A stretch of DNA of 64,000 nt from Ruminococcus sp. AF31-8BH (GCF_003460605.1 NZ_QTVN01000006.1:114941-178940); one strand, 5' to 3'. Counted from the first letter of the stretch, positions 27,250-36,552 are shown. Numbers and translations are program-made. Notes: generated from the sequence alone by a model not told the origin.

Positions 27250-27278
27250 ATTTTACTAAATATTCAGAAGAATTTCAA
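27250..27278 (-). promoter_or_regulatory. Sigma-A-type promoter for the EF-G-like gene
   Basis: On the minus strand: TTGAAA (27273-27278), 17 bases, TAAAAT (27250-27255), 35 bases before the ATG. Confidence 0.7.
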
Positions 27279-27345
27279 GTATTTTCTGGGATTTTGACGG
27301 TCTTTTTTCAAAAAAGTTTAGATTATTTTGTCATTTTCGTGGGAA

Positions 27346-27374
27346 TTGACAATTTGCGAGGAATCTCGTACAAT
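27346..27374 (+). promoter_or_regulatory. Sigma-A-type promoter upstream of tyrA
   Basis: TTGACA (27346-27351), 17 bases, TACAAT (27369-27374). The resulting leader of nearly 200 bases contains the family F repeat, so the repeat would be transcribed. Confidence 0.8.
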
Positions 27375-27401
27375 GACAGAAGGTAATTTCTTATTTAAAA
27401 C

Positions 27402-27514
27402 GCGGGTAATATTCCGCGAGGTATTTTTTGTGAACAAAGTTCACGAAAAATCCGAGACTAGCAGCGCGAAATCATGCCTGCATGATTTCTGTGCATCGCG
27501 AAGCGCGTTACTGT
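27402..27514 (+). repeat. Dispersed repeat, family F, copy 1 (in the tyrA leader)
   Basis: It is about 113 bases. The palindromic parts are TTTGTGAACAAAGTTCACGAAA, split as TTTGTGAAC / GTTCACGAAA, and GAAATCATG-CC-TGCATGATTTC-like arms, ending CATCGCGAAGCGCG. The reverse complement recurs, by eye roughly 85 percent alike, at 33456-33568 upstream of the NSS transporter. Confidence 0.7.
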
Positions 27515-27571
27515 AAACAAAGTGAACTGTAACGTTTCTCACTTTAACGAAGGAAAGGAAACGATATTATA

Positions 27572-28681
27572 ATGAAGACAATCGGTTTTATCGGTCTTGG
27601 TCTGATCGGCGGTTCCATCGCCAAAGCCATCCGGAAGTACCATCCGGACTACCACATTCTGGCCTATAACCGCAGCAAGGAAGCACTTGCCTCTGCACTT
27701 AGCAGCGGCATTATAGATGGTGTCTGCGAGGAAATGAAGGATCCAAGGTTTGGAACCTGTGACTATGTATTTCTTTGCGCACCAGTAGAAATCAATCTGG
27801 AATGCCTGGCATACTTAAAGGAGATCCGTCAGGACGGATGCATCATTACAGATGTGGGAAGCGTAAAGGGAATCATCCACCAGAAGGTTGAGGAACTTGG
27901 AATGACAGACTGCTTCATCGGCGGTCATCCAATGGCTGGTTCTGAGAAAACCGGATTCGACCATTCCAATGAGCGCATTCTGGAGAACGCTTACTATATT
28001 CTTACTCCAGGCGGCGAAGTTGGGCTGGAATATATTGGAGATTTCACAGAGCTGATCCGCTCCCTTGGGGCCATTCCTATGGTGCTCACTGCAGAGGAGC
28101 ACGATTTCATCACTGCAGGTGTGAGCCATCTGCCCCACATTATCGCATCTGCGCTTGTCAATCTTGTGAAAACACTGGACAATGACGCGGAATATATGAA
28201 AACCATCGCAGCCGGCGGCTTCCGGGACATTACAAGGATCGCTTCCTCTTCTCCTGTAATGTGGCAGCAGATCTGCATGGAAAATCACGAGAACATTTCC
28301 AATGTTCTGGATGACTACATCCGCATGCTGATCCAGATCCGCTGTTCCATTGACAACTGCGCTTCTGACGGCAGGGAAGCAGACGCCATTTACCAGATGT
28401 TTGCAAGCTCCAGGGATTACCGTGACTCCATCGATGTGGTAGATAATGGACCCATCCGCAAGGCTTATGTGCTTTATCTGGATATTGCAGATGAGGCCGG
28501 TGGAATTGCTACCATCGCAACCATTCTTGCTATGGACAAGATCAGTATCAAGAATATCGGCATCATCCACAACCGTGAATTTGAACAGGGCGTTCTGAAA
28601 ATCGAATTTTATGAGGAAGACGCCATGGAACGGGCAATTGCACTTTTGAAGAAGCGCAATTATATCGTTTATGAACGATAA
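27572..28681 (+). CDS. tyrA: Prephenate dehydrogenase with ACT domain
   Basis: It converts prephenate to 4-hydroxyphenylpyruvate on the way to tyrosine. The NAD-binding start is MKTIGFIGLGLIGGSIAKA, and the catalytic region includes GGHPMAGSEKTGFDHS and VSHLPHIIASALV. A C-terminal ACT domain (about 300-369, LDIADEAGGIATIATILAM) suggests allosteric control by an amino acid, probably tyrosine. Length is 369 aa. aroA follows on the same strand after 168 bases, an aromatic-pathway pair. Confidence 0.94.
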   Translation: MKTIGFIGLGLIGGSIAKAIRKYHPDYHILAYNRSKEALASALSSGIIDGVCEEMKDPRFGTCDYVFLCAPVEINLECLAYLKEIRQDGCIITDVGSVKGIIHQKVEELGMTDCFIGGHPMAGSEKTGFDHSNERILENAYYILTPGGEVGLEYIGDFTELIRSLGAIPMVLTAEEHDFITAGVSHLPHIIASALVNLVKTLDNDAEYMKTIAAGGFRDITRIASSSPVMWQQICMENHENISNVLDDYIRMLIQIRCSIDNCASDGREADAIYQMFASSRDYRDSIDVVDNGPIRKAYVLYLDIADEAGGIATIATILAMDKISIKNIGIIHNREFEQGVLKIEFYEEDAMERAIALLKKRNYIVYER

Positions 28682-28849
28682 TCTGTGCCCCAGCGGTTGT
28701 TTATAAGGGATACACTACAATCAATTTTTCAAACAAACACTGTATCAGTACAGTAAATATGAAGTAACCGCCATATTGACTCGTCTAATTCTTCTATGGC
28801 AGATACTCCATTTTGTTGTATTAGACTTTTCATTTAAGGAACGATTATT

Positions 28850-30124
28850 ATGGAAATAAAAAAATTAACCAATCTCCACGGCGAGATTACAGTCCCCGGC
28901 GACAAATCCATCTCCCACCGTGCTGTCATGTTCGGTTCCCTTGCCAAAGGGACCACCCGCATTACCCATTTTCTGGAAGGAGCGGACTGCCTTTCCACCA
29001 TCTCCTGTTTCCGCAAAATGGGCATCGACATCGAGAACAACAACGGCGAAATCCTGGTCCACGGAAAAGGACTTCGCGGACTTTCTTCCCCAACTGACAT
29101 CTTAGATGTGGGAAACAGCGGCACCACTACCCGCCTGATTTCCGGTATCCTTGCAGGACAGAATTTTGTGTCCGAGCTGACCGGAGACGACTCCATCCAG
29201 AGCCGCCCTATGAAACGGATTATGACTCCCCTTCTTTCCATGGGAGCTGACATCACCAGCATAAAAGGAAACAACTGCGTTCCCCTTCGGATTGCAGGAC
29301 ATCCGCTGAAAGCCATTCACTACGATTCTCCGGTTGCTTCTGCCCAGGTGAAATCCTGTGTGCTTCTGGCAGGCATGTACAGTGACGGCGTTACCAGCGT
29401 CACAGAGCCCGTCCTTTCCAGAAACCACACGGAGATCATGCTGAATTATTTCGGCGCACAGGTAACCTCTGAGGGAACCACCGCTTCCATTGTTCCGGAA
29501 CCTTCTCTTCATGCAAGGGAAATCACTGTACCAGGCGATATTTCTTCTGCCGCTTACTTTATCGCCGCAGGACTTCTGGTTCCAGGAAGCGAAATTCTTC
29601 TGAAAAACGTGGGAATCAATCCTACCAGAGACGGACTTCTTCGCGTCTGCAAAGACATGGGTGCTGACATTACCATGCTGAATGTGAATATGGACGGCGA
29701 GCCAACTGCGGACCTTCTGGTACGCACCAGTTCGCTTCACGGTACCACTGTAGGAGGCGAAATTATCCCTACTTTGATCGACGAGATCCCGATGATCGCG
29801 GTTATGGCTGCTTTCGCAGAGGGAACCACCATCATCAAGGATGCCAAGGAGCTTAAGGTAAAAGAATCCGACCGTATTCTGGTTATGGCAGAGAATCTCT
29901 CCCGCATGGGTGCTGACATCACCCCGACAGATGACGGCATGATCATTCATGGCGGCAAGCCGCTGCACGGCGCCGTGATTGATTCTTATCTGGATCACCG
30001 TGTCGCCATGTCATTTGCCATCGCCGGACTCCTCTGCGACGGTCCGCTTTCCATTAAAGGTGGCGACTGTGTGAAGATTTCCTATCCGGAATTTTATGAA
30101 GATCTGTATCGTTTAGGCGAATAA
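28850..30124 (+). CDS. aroA: 3-phosphoshikimate 1-carboxyvinyltransferase (EPSP synthase)
   Basis: It joins shikimate-3-phosphate with PEP in the chorismate pathway. Motifs include GDKSISHRAVMFGSLAKG near residue 17, the LDVGNSGTTTRL element near residue 83, RPMKRIM, and the C-terminal KVKESDR and SYLDHRVAMSFAIAG. Length is 424 aa. The GNSGTT element fits the class II type of Gram-positives. It is placed after tyrA and followed by a terminator hairpin. Confidence 0.96.
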   Translation: MEIKKLTNLHGEITVPGDKSISHRAVMFGSLAKGTTRITHFLEGADCLSTISCFRKMGIDIENNNGEILVHGKGLRGLSSPTDILDVGNSGTTTRLISGILAGQNFVSELTGDDSIQSRPMKRIMTPLLSMGADITSIKGNNCVPLRIAGHPLKAIHYDSPVASAQVKSCVLLAGMYSDGVTSVTEPVLSRNHTEIMLNYFGAQVTSEGTTASIVPEPSLHAREITVPGDISSAAYFIAAGLLVPGSEILLKNVGINPTRDGLLRVCKDMGADITMLNVNMDGEPTADLLVRTSSLHGTTVGGEIIPTLIDEIPMIAVMAAFAEGTTIIKDAKELKVKESDRILVMAENLSRMGADITPTDDGMIIHGGKPLHGAVIDSYLDHRVAMSFAIAGLLCDGPLSIKGGDCVKISYPEFYEDLYRLGE

Positions 30125-30184
30125 CCCTTCCCTCCTCTTAGGTTACCATAGCGATCTGAGGCAAGTGAATTAAGCAAAAATAAT

Positions 30185-30236
30185 AAAAGCCGGAATTTTC
30201 CAGAAAAGCATCTGTATGGAGTTTCGGCTTTCTTTT
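30185..30236 (+). terminator. Terminator after aroA
   Basis: AAAAGCCGGAATT pairs with AGTTTCGGCTTT (imperfect middle) around a long loop and is followed by CTTTT. Confidence 0.65.
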
Positions 30237-30687
30237 ATGCAATATCTTTTTTCTTCAAATCTCCTTTCTCAAAATGGGTAAAATCTGGCTGTTTGTTCGG
30301 TTAATGACCTTTCTTTTTTCAAATATTTTCTCTTTGAGATGGTTGTTTTTCCTCCTCATTCTGTTAAATAATAATCAATGTTAGTTTGATGCAATCGTCT
30401 CTTTCACTATATAATTCTTCTGTTTTCCTAATTTCATTATGTATTTTCCACATTTTGTCATGTATTTATTTGTGCACAATTTTAAAATTCGTTTTATTCT
30501 GATTTTTATATTGATATTTTTTTAACACATTCGACGAAGTTGAAAAACTTCCTGTTTTCCCCTTTTTTTCCTGGAAAAAATAACGTATAATCTCACTGTA
30601 AGTTGAGGAACACTAAAAGACAAACAAAGCGAACCGAGATCAGCCCAGACAAAAGAGCGGCTGGTACAAAGAAAGGAGCCAGAAATA
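30237..30687 (+). promoter_or_regulatory. AT-rich regulatory gap upstream of the D-lactate dehydrogenase gene
   Basis: These 450 bases hold no credible gene and are markedly AT-rich. A perfect palindrome GAAGTT-GAAA-AACTTC lies at 30536-30551 and a TATAAT box at 30586-30591, without a convincing -35. The palindrome about 35 bases upstream of the -10 could be an activator or repressor site; it does not match the Rex consensus I recall. The transcript would have a leader of about 90 bases with a CAGCC/GGCTG stem (about 30640-30664). Confidence 0.45.
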
Positions 30688-31677
30688 ATGAAAATTTTAT
30701 TTTACGGAACCAAAAATTACGACGAGCAGTTTTTTGACAAACTTCTGCCTGAATTCCCAGGTATTGAAATTAAATTTATCGAAGCGAATATCCACGAAGA
30801 GACCGCTTCTCTTGCAAAGGGCTATGAAGCCATCTGTGCATTTGTAAATGCGGATCTGAGTACGAAAGTTATAGAAGAGTTACATCAGCAGGGCGTGAAA
30901 CTAATCCTTATGCGCTGCGCAGGTTACAACAACGTAGACCTGAAAACAGCACAGAAATACGGCATCAAGGTTCTGCGTGTACCAGGCTACTCTCCTGAGG
31001 CAGTTGCAGAGCATGCAATGGCACTTGCCCTTACCGCAAACCGCCACACTCACAAGGCGTACATCAAATGCCGTGAGAATAACTTTACTTTAAATGGTCT
31101 TATGGGCGTGAACCTTTATAAGAAAACAGCTGGAATCATCGGTACCGGAAAGATCGGACAGGCTATGGCAAGAATCTGCAAGGGATTTGGAATGCGCGTC
31201 ATCGCTTATGATCTTTTCCCGAATAAGAACCTTGATTTCCTGGAGTATGTTTCCCTGGACGAGCTGCTTGCTACCAGTGATCTGATCAGCCTCCACTGCC
31301 CGCTTACCGATGAGACCAAGCATATCATCAATGAGAAAACAATTGCGCAGATGAAGGATGGCGTGATTCTTGTGAATACTTCCCGCGGCGGCCTGATCAA
31401 GACAGAGGATCTGATTTCCGGCATCCGCGATCACAAGTTCTTCGCAGTTGGACTGGACGTTTACGAGGAGGAATCTGATTATGTATTCGAGGATCTGTCC
31501 GAGAGCATTATGCAGACTTCCCTGATCCAGCGTCTCCTCTCTTTCCCGAACGTCACCATGACCTCCCACCAGGGATTCTTCACCGAAGAAGCCCTCACCA
31601 ACATCGCCGAGACCACCATGGAAAATGCGCGTGCTTACATGAACGGAGAAGAACTGAAGAACGAAGTACTTTCATAA
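30688..31677 (+). CDS. D-lactate dehydrogenase-type 2-hydroxyacid dehydrogenase
   Basis: It reduces pyruvate to D-lactate with NADH, a fermentation step; related 2-hydroxyacid substrates are possible. The Rossmann motif is IIGTGKIG (150-157). Catalytic residues expected for the family are present: Arg233 in NTSRGGLI, a Glu in YEEESDYVF near 262, and His294 in MTSHQGFFTEEA. Length is 329 aa. AAAGGAGCC precedes the ATG. It is monocistronic, with a long AT-rich upstream region and its own terminator. Confidence 0.9.
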   Translation: MKILFYGTKNYDEQFFDKLLPEFPGIEIKFIEANIHEETASLAKGYEAICAFVNADLSTKVIEELHQQGVKLILMRCAGYNNVDLKTAQKYGIKVLRVPGYSPEAVAEHAMALALTANRHTHKAYIKCRENNFTLNGLMGVNLYKKTAGIIGTGKIGQAMARICKGFGMRVIAYDLFPNKNLDFLEYVSLDELLATSDLISLHCPLTDETKHIINEKTIAQMKDGVILVNTSRGGLIKTEDLISGIRDHKFFAVGLDVYEEESDYVFEDLSESIMQTSLIQRLLSFPNVTMTSHQGFFTEEALTNIAETTMENARAYMNGEELKNEVLS

Positions 31678-31709
31678 GCAGCGTCTCTGTTATTTCAATA
31701 AAATAAATG

Positions 31710-31750
31710 AAAGGTATTTCAAGGCAGAAAGCGTTTGAAATACCTTTTTT
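31710..31750 (+). terminator. Terminator after the D-lactate dehydrogenase gene
   Basis: AAAGGTATTTCAA pairs with TTTGAAATACCTTT across an 11-base loop and is followed by a T-run. Confidence 0.9.
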
Positions 31751-31811
31751 GTTTCTTTATAGTAAAAAGCACCACCAGTTGAAGCAACGATTTTTACATC
31801 AGCCATACATT

Positions 31812-32126
31812 TTATCGAATAAGCCAGCTATAATCCTTACGGCAATCAAGAATATAATCCACATACACCGCATGATCTTTGATTTGATAAAGAACTAGAT
31901 ACCACTTTTCCACGAACATCTTATGATATTTATTCGGTGGTATATAAGATTCTTCAAAGAACGGAAAGCGCTGAGACATACGCTCTAAGGAGCGCATCGC
32001 TGTGATCAGTTCTTTCTTTTTGGCAGCAGCAGCTTCTTTATTGACCTGTGTCATAAAACGGAAGTGCGCTCCCAGCATCTGCTTTGCTCTGTCGGAAACA
32101 ATTACCTTATATCTCTTATCTGCCAT
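31812..32126 (-). CDS. RelE/ParE-superfamily toxin
   Basis: The 104-residue product starts MADKRYKVIVSDRAKQMLGA and ends VYVDYILDCRKDYSWLI, the beta-strand/arginine tail layout of RelE/ParE toxins. The N-terminal helix pair is Lys/Ala-rich. Family members cleave ribosome-bound mRNA or poison gyrase; which of these applies here is unknown. It follows the antitoxin with a 3-base gap, so the two form one transcript. Confidence 0.88.
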   Translation of the reverse strand: MADKRYKVIVSDRAKQMLGAHFRFMTQVNKEAAAAKKKELITAMRSLERMSQRFPFFEESYIPPNKYHKMFVEKWYLVLYQIKDHAVYVDYILDCRKDYSWLIR

Positions 32127-32129
32127 ACA

Positions 32130-32396
32130 CTATACCTCATCAATCACATCATCAAGGTATGCATCCAGTTCATCAAGAGTACATCCGCTTCTTCCTGCTA
32201 TTCTGTCTTCCTCAACAGCAAGCAGTTCCTCCCTTAGTTTTAGCATCTTTTCCCAACGGTTGTAAGTTTCAATATCCATAACCACCAAGTCACCTTCACC
32301 ATTCTTGGTCAGAAATATGGGTTCTTCTGTTTTGCGGCACATATCAGCAATCTCGTTGTAATTTTGGCGAATCGCTGCAGACGGACGAATATTCAT
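32130..32396 (-). CDS. Phd/YefM-type antitoxin
   Basis: It is 88 aa. The N-terminal DNA-binding fold reads MNIRPSAAIRQNYNEIADMC and PIFLTKNGEGDLVVMDIETY, and an acidic C-terminal helix (LDELDAYLDDVIDEV) should bind the toxin. GGAGGTGTCAAT precedes the ATG. Family members repress their own promoter; the palindrome at 32421-32439 fits such a site. Confidence 0.9.
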   Translation of the reverse strand: MNIRPSAAIRQNYNEIADMCRKTEEPIFLTKNGEGDLVVMDIETYNRWEKMLKLREELLAVEEDRIAGRSGCTLDELDAYLDDVIDEV

Positions 32397-32420
32397 ATTG
32401 ACACCTCCTTGGAATCATTG

Positions 32421-32470
32421 AGATAGTAATATTCTATCTATATTATACTTATCTCATACAACGAAGTCAA
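32421..32470 (-). promoter_or_regulatory. Promoter and operator of the toxin-antitoxin operon
   Basis: On the minus strand: TTGACT (32465-32470), 17 bases, TATAAT (32442-32447), then a palindrome AGATAG-TAATATT-CTATCT (32421-32439) over the probable transcription start. It lies 25 bases upstream of the antitoxin ATG. Confidence 0.8.
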
Positions 32471-32506
32471 TGTTTTCAAAAAATTTGCAATTACAAGTTT
32501 TCAGCA

Positions 32507-33340
32507 TTATTCCGCATATTTCGCCCGTAATAATGCAATCTCCCTCGTCCATCCTTCATCGTCATTGGGTGTTTCCAGAATAAATGGTCTGCCTTCCAAG
32601 GCGGGGTGGCGGATGACACGGACCAGGGCGTCGAGACCGATCTGGCCTTCGCCGATTTTGGCGTGGCGGTCTTTGTGGCTGCCAAGGCCGTTCATACTAT
32701 CGTTCAGATGAATTGCTTTCAGACGTTCGAGGCCGATGATACGGTCGAACTCATTCAGCACACCATCCAGATCATTCACAATATCATAGCCGCCATCCCA
32801 TACATGACAGGTATCCAAACAGACACCCAGCTTGTCTTTCTTCTCCACCAGATCCATAATGGCCCGAAGCTCCTCAAAACGGCTTCCCACCTCAGATCCT
32901 TTCCCGGACATGGTTTCAAGAAGAACGGTTGTGGTCTGCTCCTTTGTAAGAACTGCATTCAGTACCTCCGCAATCTTCTGGATTCCAACCTCGATTCCCT
33001 GTCCCACATGGCTTCCCGGGTGGAAATTATAGTAATTTCCAGGGGTAAATTCCATGCGCTTCAGATCATCCGCAAAAGTCTCCTTTGCAAACTCTCTCAG
33101 ATTCTCCTTCACTGCACAGGCATTCAGAGTATAAGGGGCATGAGCCACTATTTTCCCAAATTCATGCTCCCTGGCAAGCTCCAGAAACTTTGCCACATCC
33201 GCCGGATCAATAGCCTTGGCATTTCCCCCTCTTGGATTTCTTGTAAAAAACGCGAATGTATTCCCGCCGTTTTTCACCATCTGCCGCCCCATGGCAGCGT
33301 ATCCTTTAGAAGAAGATGTATGATTTCCTATATATAACAT
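32507..33340 (-). CDS. nfo: Endonuclease IV (AP endonuclease)
   Basis: It cuts DNA at abasic sites in base excision repair and uses a three-zinc centre. The start [20 protein letters not shown] (33340) fits; the upstream frame is non-homologous. Metal-ligand motifs include [29 protein letters not shown] and [10 protein letters not shown]. Length is 277 aa. It stands alone on the minus strand, with the inverted family F repeat between it and the divergent NSS gene. Confidence 0.95.
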   Translation of the reverse strand: MLYIGNHTSSSKGYAAMGRQMVKNGGNTFAFFTRNPRGGNAKAIDPADVAKFLELAREHEFGKIVAHAPYTLNACAVKENLREFAKETFADDLKRMEFTPGNYYNFHPGSHVGQGIEVGIQKIAEVLNAVLTKEQTTTVLLETMSGKGSEVGSRFEELRAIMDLVEKKDKLGVCLDTCHVWDGGYDIVNDLDGVLNEFDRIIGLERLKAIHLNDSMNGLGSHKDRHAKIGEGQIGLDALVRVIRHPALEGRPFILETPNDDEGWTREIALLRAKYAE

Positions 33341-33455
33341 ATGCTTTTTCCCTTTCTGCAAATATCCTCCATTGTTCCTGTACACTTTGCGCCAAAAATC
33401 CCGCGGAACATTACCAATGAACAGTCACCTTATTGGTTACTGTTCACTCCGTGCC

Positions 33456-33568
33456 CAGTAACACGCTTCGCGATGCACAAAAATCATGCAAAGCATGATT
33501 TCGCGCCGCAGTTCTCGGGTTTTCTGTGAACTTTGTTCACAAAAAACACCTCGCGGAACATTACCAGT
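33456..33568 (-). repeat. Dispersed repeat, family F, copy 2 (inverted relative to copy 1)
   Basis: The reverse complement reads TTCCGCGAGGTGTTTTTTGT, GAACAAAGTTCACAGAAAAC, GCGCGAAATCATGC, GCATGATTTTTGTGCATCGC, matching 27402-27514. It is bracketed by direct repeats GCGGAACATTACCAATGAAC (33402 region) and GCGGAACATTACCAGTGAAC (33554 region), each followed by AGTCACCTTATTG. Confidence 0.7.
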
Positions 33569-33617
33569 GAACAGTCACCTTATTGTACCATTTCTCCCTT
33601 CTTTTTCAAGAAATTTA

Positions 33618-33646
33618 TTGACGAAATCCCTTTTTCTTCTTATACT
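33618..33646 (+). promoter_or_regulatory. Sigma-A-type promoter for the NSS transporter
   Basis: TTGACG (33618-33623), 17 bases, TATACT (33641-33646), about 85 bases before the ATG. Confidence 0.8.
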
Positions 33647-33731
33647 ATTGAAAGGTGTGTTCATCTGTAAAAACACGTTCGTCCCACATTTTTACAGAGT
33701 TCATTCATACAAAAAGAGGAAGGAAATCGAT

Positions 33732-35105
33732 ATGAAAGAACGTGAAAAATTCTCATCCCGGCTGGGATTTATCCTGATCTCAGCCGGCTGCGCCATCGGC
33801 ATCGGTAATGTATGGCGCTTCCCTTACATCACAGGCCAGTACGGCGGTGCTGCCTTCGTACTGATCTATCTTCTGTTCCTGGTAATCCTGGGACTGCCCA
33901 TCATGGTTATGGAATTTGCAGTCGGCCGCGCAAGCCGCAAATCCGCTGCCAGAAGCTTCCATCTCCTTGAGCCCAAAGGCACCAAATGGCACCTTTACAG
34001 CTACGGTGCCATGCTCGGCAACTACATGCTGATGATGTTCTACACCACAGTAGGCGGCTGGATGCTTGCATACTTTTTCAAAATAGCAAGCGGAACCTTC
34101 ACAGGTCTTGACACAGACGGTGTCGGAAATGTCTTTAACACCCTGCTTTCCAATCCAGGGGAAATGACCTTCTGGATGGTAGTCGTAACCGCTTTTGGCT
34201 TTGGCACCTGCTGCATGGGACTGCAGAAAGGCGTTGAGCGTATTACCAAAGTTATGATGGTTTGTCTTCTTACCATTATGGTAGTCCTCTGTATCAAGAG
34301 CTGTACCCTTCCAGGGGCAATCGAAGGCATTAAGTTCTACCTGCTTCCGGACTTTGGCCGTCTGAAAGAAAACGGACTGCTCTCCGGTATCTACGCTGCT
34401 ATGGGACAGGCATTCTTCACCCTGAGCCTTGGAATCGGTGCTATGGCGATCTTCGGAAGCTACATCGACAAAGAACGCAGCCTTATGGGCGAATCCATCC
34501 AGATCGGAATTCTGGATACCTTCGTAGCGCTGATGGCCGGCCTTATTATTTTCCCGGCATGCTTCGCTTACAACGTAAGTCCTACACAGGGTGTTGGACT
34601 TGTGTTCGTAACACTGCCCAACATGTTTAACCAGATGATGGGAGGACGCTTCTGGGGCGCATTGTTCTTTATTTTCATGACATTTGCGGCTCTTTCCACC
34701 ATCATTGCCGTATTTGAAAATATCTTAAGCTTTGCCATGGATCTGTGGGGATGGAGCCGTAAAAAAGCCGTTGCTGTAAACGGTATCGCCATTTTCATTC
34801 TGTCCATGCCATGCGTGCTTGGATTCAATGTATGGAGCGGTTTTCAGCCGCTTGGCGCAGGAAGCACCATTCAGGACCTGGAGGACTTCATTATCTCCAA
34901 CAACCTGCTTCCCCTTGGAAGCCTTGTTTACCTGCTGTTCTGCGTTACCCGCTATGGATGGGGATGGGACAACTTCATCAAAGAGGCGGATCTTGGAAAC
35001 GGTGTTAAATTTCCAAAATGGGCACGTCCATATCTCACCTATGTACTGCCGCTTATCGTTCTGTTGATTTTCGTAATGGGTTATTACGATAAGTTCTTCA
35101 GATAA
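33732..35105 (+). CDS. Neurotransmitter:sodium symporter (NSS/SNF) family transporter
   Basis: It is a sodium-coupled uptake transporter of the LeuT fold, probably for an amino acid. The start MKEREKFSSRLGFILISAGC has GAGGAAGGAAATC upstream; the longer open frame is non-homologous. Signatures: AIGIGNVWRFPYITGQYGGAAF (in TM1, listed in parts: AIGIGNVWRFP, GGAAF) and GQAFFTLSLGIGAMAIFGSY in TM6. About 11 helices are visible, typical of bacterial members. Length is 457 aa. The substrate is not deducible here. Confidence 0.92.
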   Translation: MKEREKFSSRLGFILISAGCAIGIGNVWRFPYITGQYGGAAFVLIYLLFLVILGLPIMVMEFAVGRASRKSAARSFHLLEPKGTKWHLYSYGAMLGNYMLMMFYTTVGGWMLAYFFKIASGTFTGLDTDGVGNVFNTLLSNPGEMTFWMVVVTAFGFGTCCMGLQKGVERITKVMMVCLLTIMVVLCIKSCTLPGAIEGIKFYLLPDFGRLKENGLLSGIYAAMGQAFFTLSLGIGAMAIFGSYIDKERSLMGESIQIGILDTFVALMAGLIIFPACFAYNVSPTQGVGLVFVTLPNMFNQMMGGRFWGALFFIFMTFAALSTIIAVFENILSFAMDLWGWSRKKAVAVNGIAIFILSMPCVLGFNVWSGFQPLGAGSTIQDLEDFIISNNLLPLGSLVYLLFCVTRYGWGWDNFIKEADLGNGVKFPKWARPYLTYVLPLIVLLIFVMGYYDKFFR

Positions 35106-35131
35106 AATACCCGCAAAATACCATACCCAAC

Positions 35132-35182
35132 AGGGCAAAAATTCACCGGACTATTTTACAGAAACCTTTGGATTTTTGCCCT
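35132..35182 (+). terminator. Hairpin after the NSS gene
   Basis: AGGGCAAAAAT pairs with ATTTTTGCCCT around a 29-base loop. The lower part of the stem is GC-rich but no U-run follows, so it may be a weak or processing hairpin. Confidence 0.5.
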
Positions 35183-35249
35183 TCTGACTATCCAGCGACC
35201 TTTTTACACAGTTTCCGGTTCACACCAAATACCAGATAAGGATAAACGT

Positions 35250-36488
35250 ATGCAAAAGAAAAAGAATTTATACAGAAAATCCAGATATTATCGTCGGCGT
35301 CAGCAGCTGCTGCGGAGAATTTATGCAGCCATTGGCGGCGTTTTGCTGCTGGTCGTAATCGTTCTGATCGTACGCGGCTGCATGTCCAGACAGGCTAAGA
35401 CCGCTGATTCTTCCAATGTCAAAAACGAATCCGCTGCAAACGCTGACACCACTTCCGATACCCAAGCTGCCGCTTCGAGTACTGCTGATAGTGAAGCTTC
35501 CGCGAACGGAGAAAGCGAGAATTCAGATTCCGCAGCTGGAACGGCCAAAGCCTCCCACGACACCCCTGTTACCCTCACCGTCAGCGTGGTTGGTGACTGC
35601 ACCCTTGGCACAGATGAAAATTTCGATTACGATACCAGCCTGAACGCATATTTCGAAAGCTATGGAAAGGAATATTTTTTCCAGAATGTAAAAAGCATTT
35701 TCGAGGCCGATGACCTGACTATCGCCAACAACGAGGGAACCTTCACCGAAAGCTATGACCGCGAGGACAAAACCTTCGCCTTCAAGGCCCCTGCTTCCTT
35801 TTCCGGAATTTACTCCTGCAGCTCTGTGGAAGCGGTAAATACAGCCAACAACCACAGCCATGATTACGGCGAGCAGAGCTTCCAGGACACTATGGACGCA
35901 CTGGACGCCGAAGGAATCGTTCACTTTGGCTATGATGAAACTGCTGTTATGGACGTAAAAGGGGTGAAAGTCGGTCTTATAGGAATTTATGAGCTAAACG
36001 ACCACCTGGAGCGTAAACAGCAGCTGGAGGACAATATTAATAAGGTAAAAGATGAGGGCGCCGAACTGGTTATCGTCATTTTCCACTGGGGAAATGAAAA
36101 AGAAACCGTTCCGGATTCCAACCAGACCACCCTGGGCAGACTTGCCATCGACCTTGGAGCCGACCTGGTATGCGGTCATCATCCTCATGTGCTTCAAGGC
36201 GTTGAGGAGTACAAGGGCAAAAATATTGTGTACAGCCTTGGAAACTTCTGCTTCGGCGGCAATTCCTCCCCAAGCGACATGGACACCATGATCTTCCAGC
36301 AGACCTTCACTATCACAAATGATGGCGTGCAGGATGATAACGTAACCAACATCATCCCCTGCTCCATCTCCTCTGCCTCTGACTACAACAACTATCAGCC
36401 CACTCCCGCAGAAGGCGACGAGAAAACCCGAATCATGGAAAAAATCCAGGAAAGAAGCTCCTGGATTGATACAGAAAATACATATTGA
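35250..36488 (+). CDS. CapA-family (poly-gamma-glutamate synthesis-type) membrane-anchored protein
   Basis: A basic N-terminus and one helix (about 25-43, AAIGGVLLLVVIVLIVRG) anchor it. A Ser/Ala/Asp-rich linker (about 45-105) leads to a CapA metallophosphatase-like domain: SVVGDCTLG, NNEGTF, NTANNHSHDYGEQ, IFHWGNE, CGHHPHVLQG, YSLGNF. CapA is required for poly-gamma-glutamate synthesis and export in Bacillus, but many Clostridia carry lone CapA proteins with no capB/C, as here. The substrate is unknown. Length is 412 aa. Confidence 0.88.
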   Translation: MQKKKNLYRKSRYYRRRQQLLRRIYAAIGGVLLLVVIVLIVRGCMSRQAKTADSSNVKNESAANADTTSDTQAAASSTADSEASANGESENSDSAAGTAKASHDTPVTLTVSVVGDCTLGTDENFDYDTSLNAYFESYGKEYFFQNVKSIFEADDLTIANNEGTFTESYDREDKTFAFKAPASFSGIYSCSSVEAVNTANNHSHDYGEQSFQDTMDALDAEGIVHFGYDETAVMDVKGVKVGLIGIYELNDHLERKQQLEDNINKVKDEGAELVIVIFHWGNEKETVPDSNQTTLGRLAIDLGADLVCGHHPHVLQGVEEYKGKNIVYSLGNFCFGGNSSPSDMDTMIFQQTFTITNDGVQDDNVTNIIPCSISSASDYNNYQPTPAEGDEKTRIMEKIQERSSWIDTENTY

Positions 36489-36552
36489 AAATATAAACTA
36501 CGTATGCTATAATATAGCTAAACAACAAAGACCAAAAGCCATATGTAACAGC

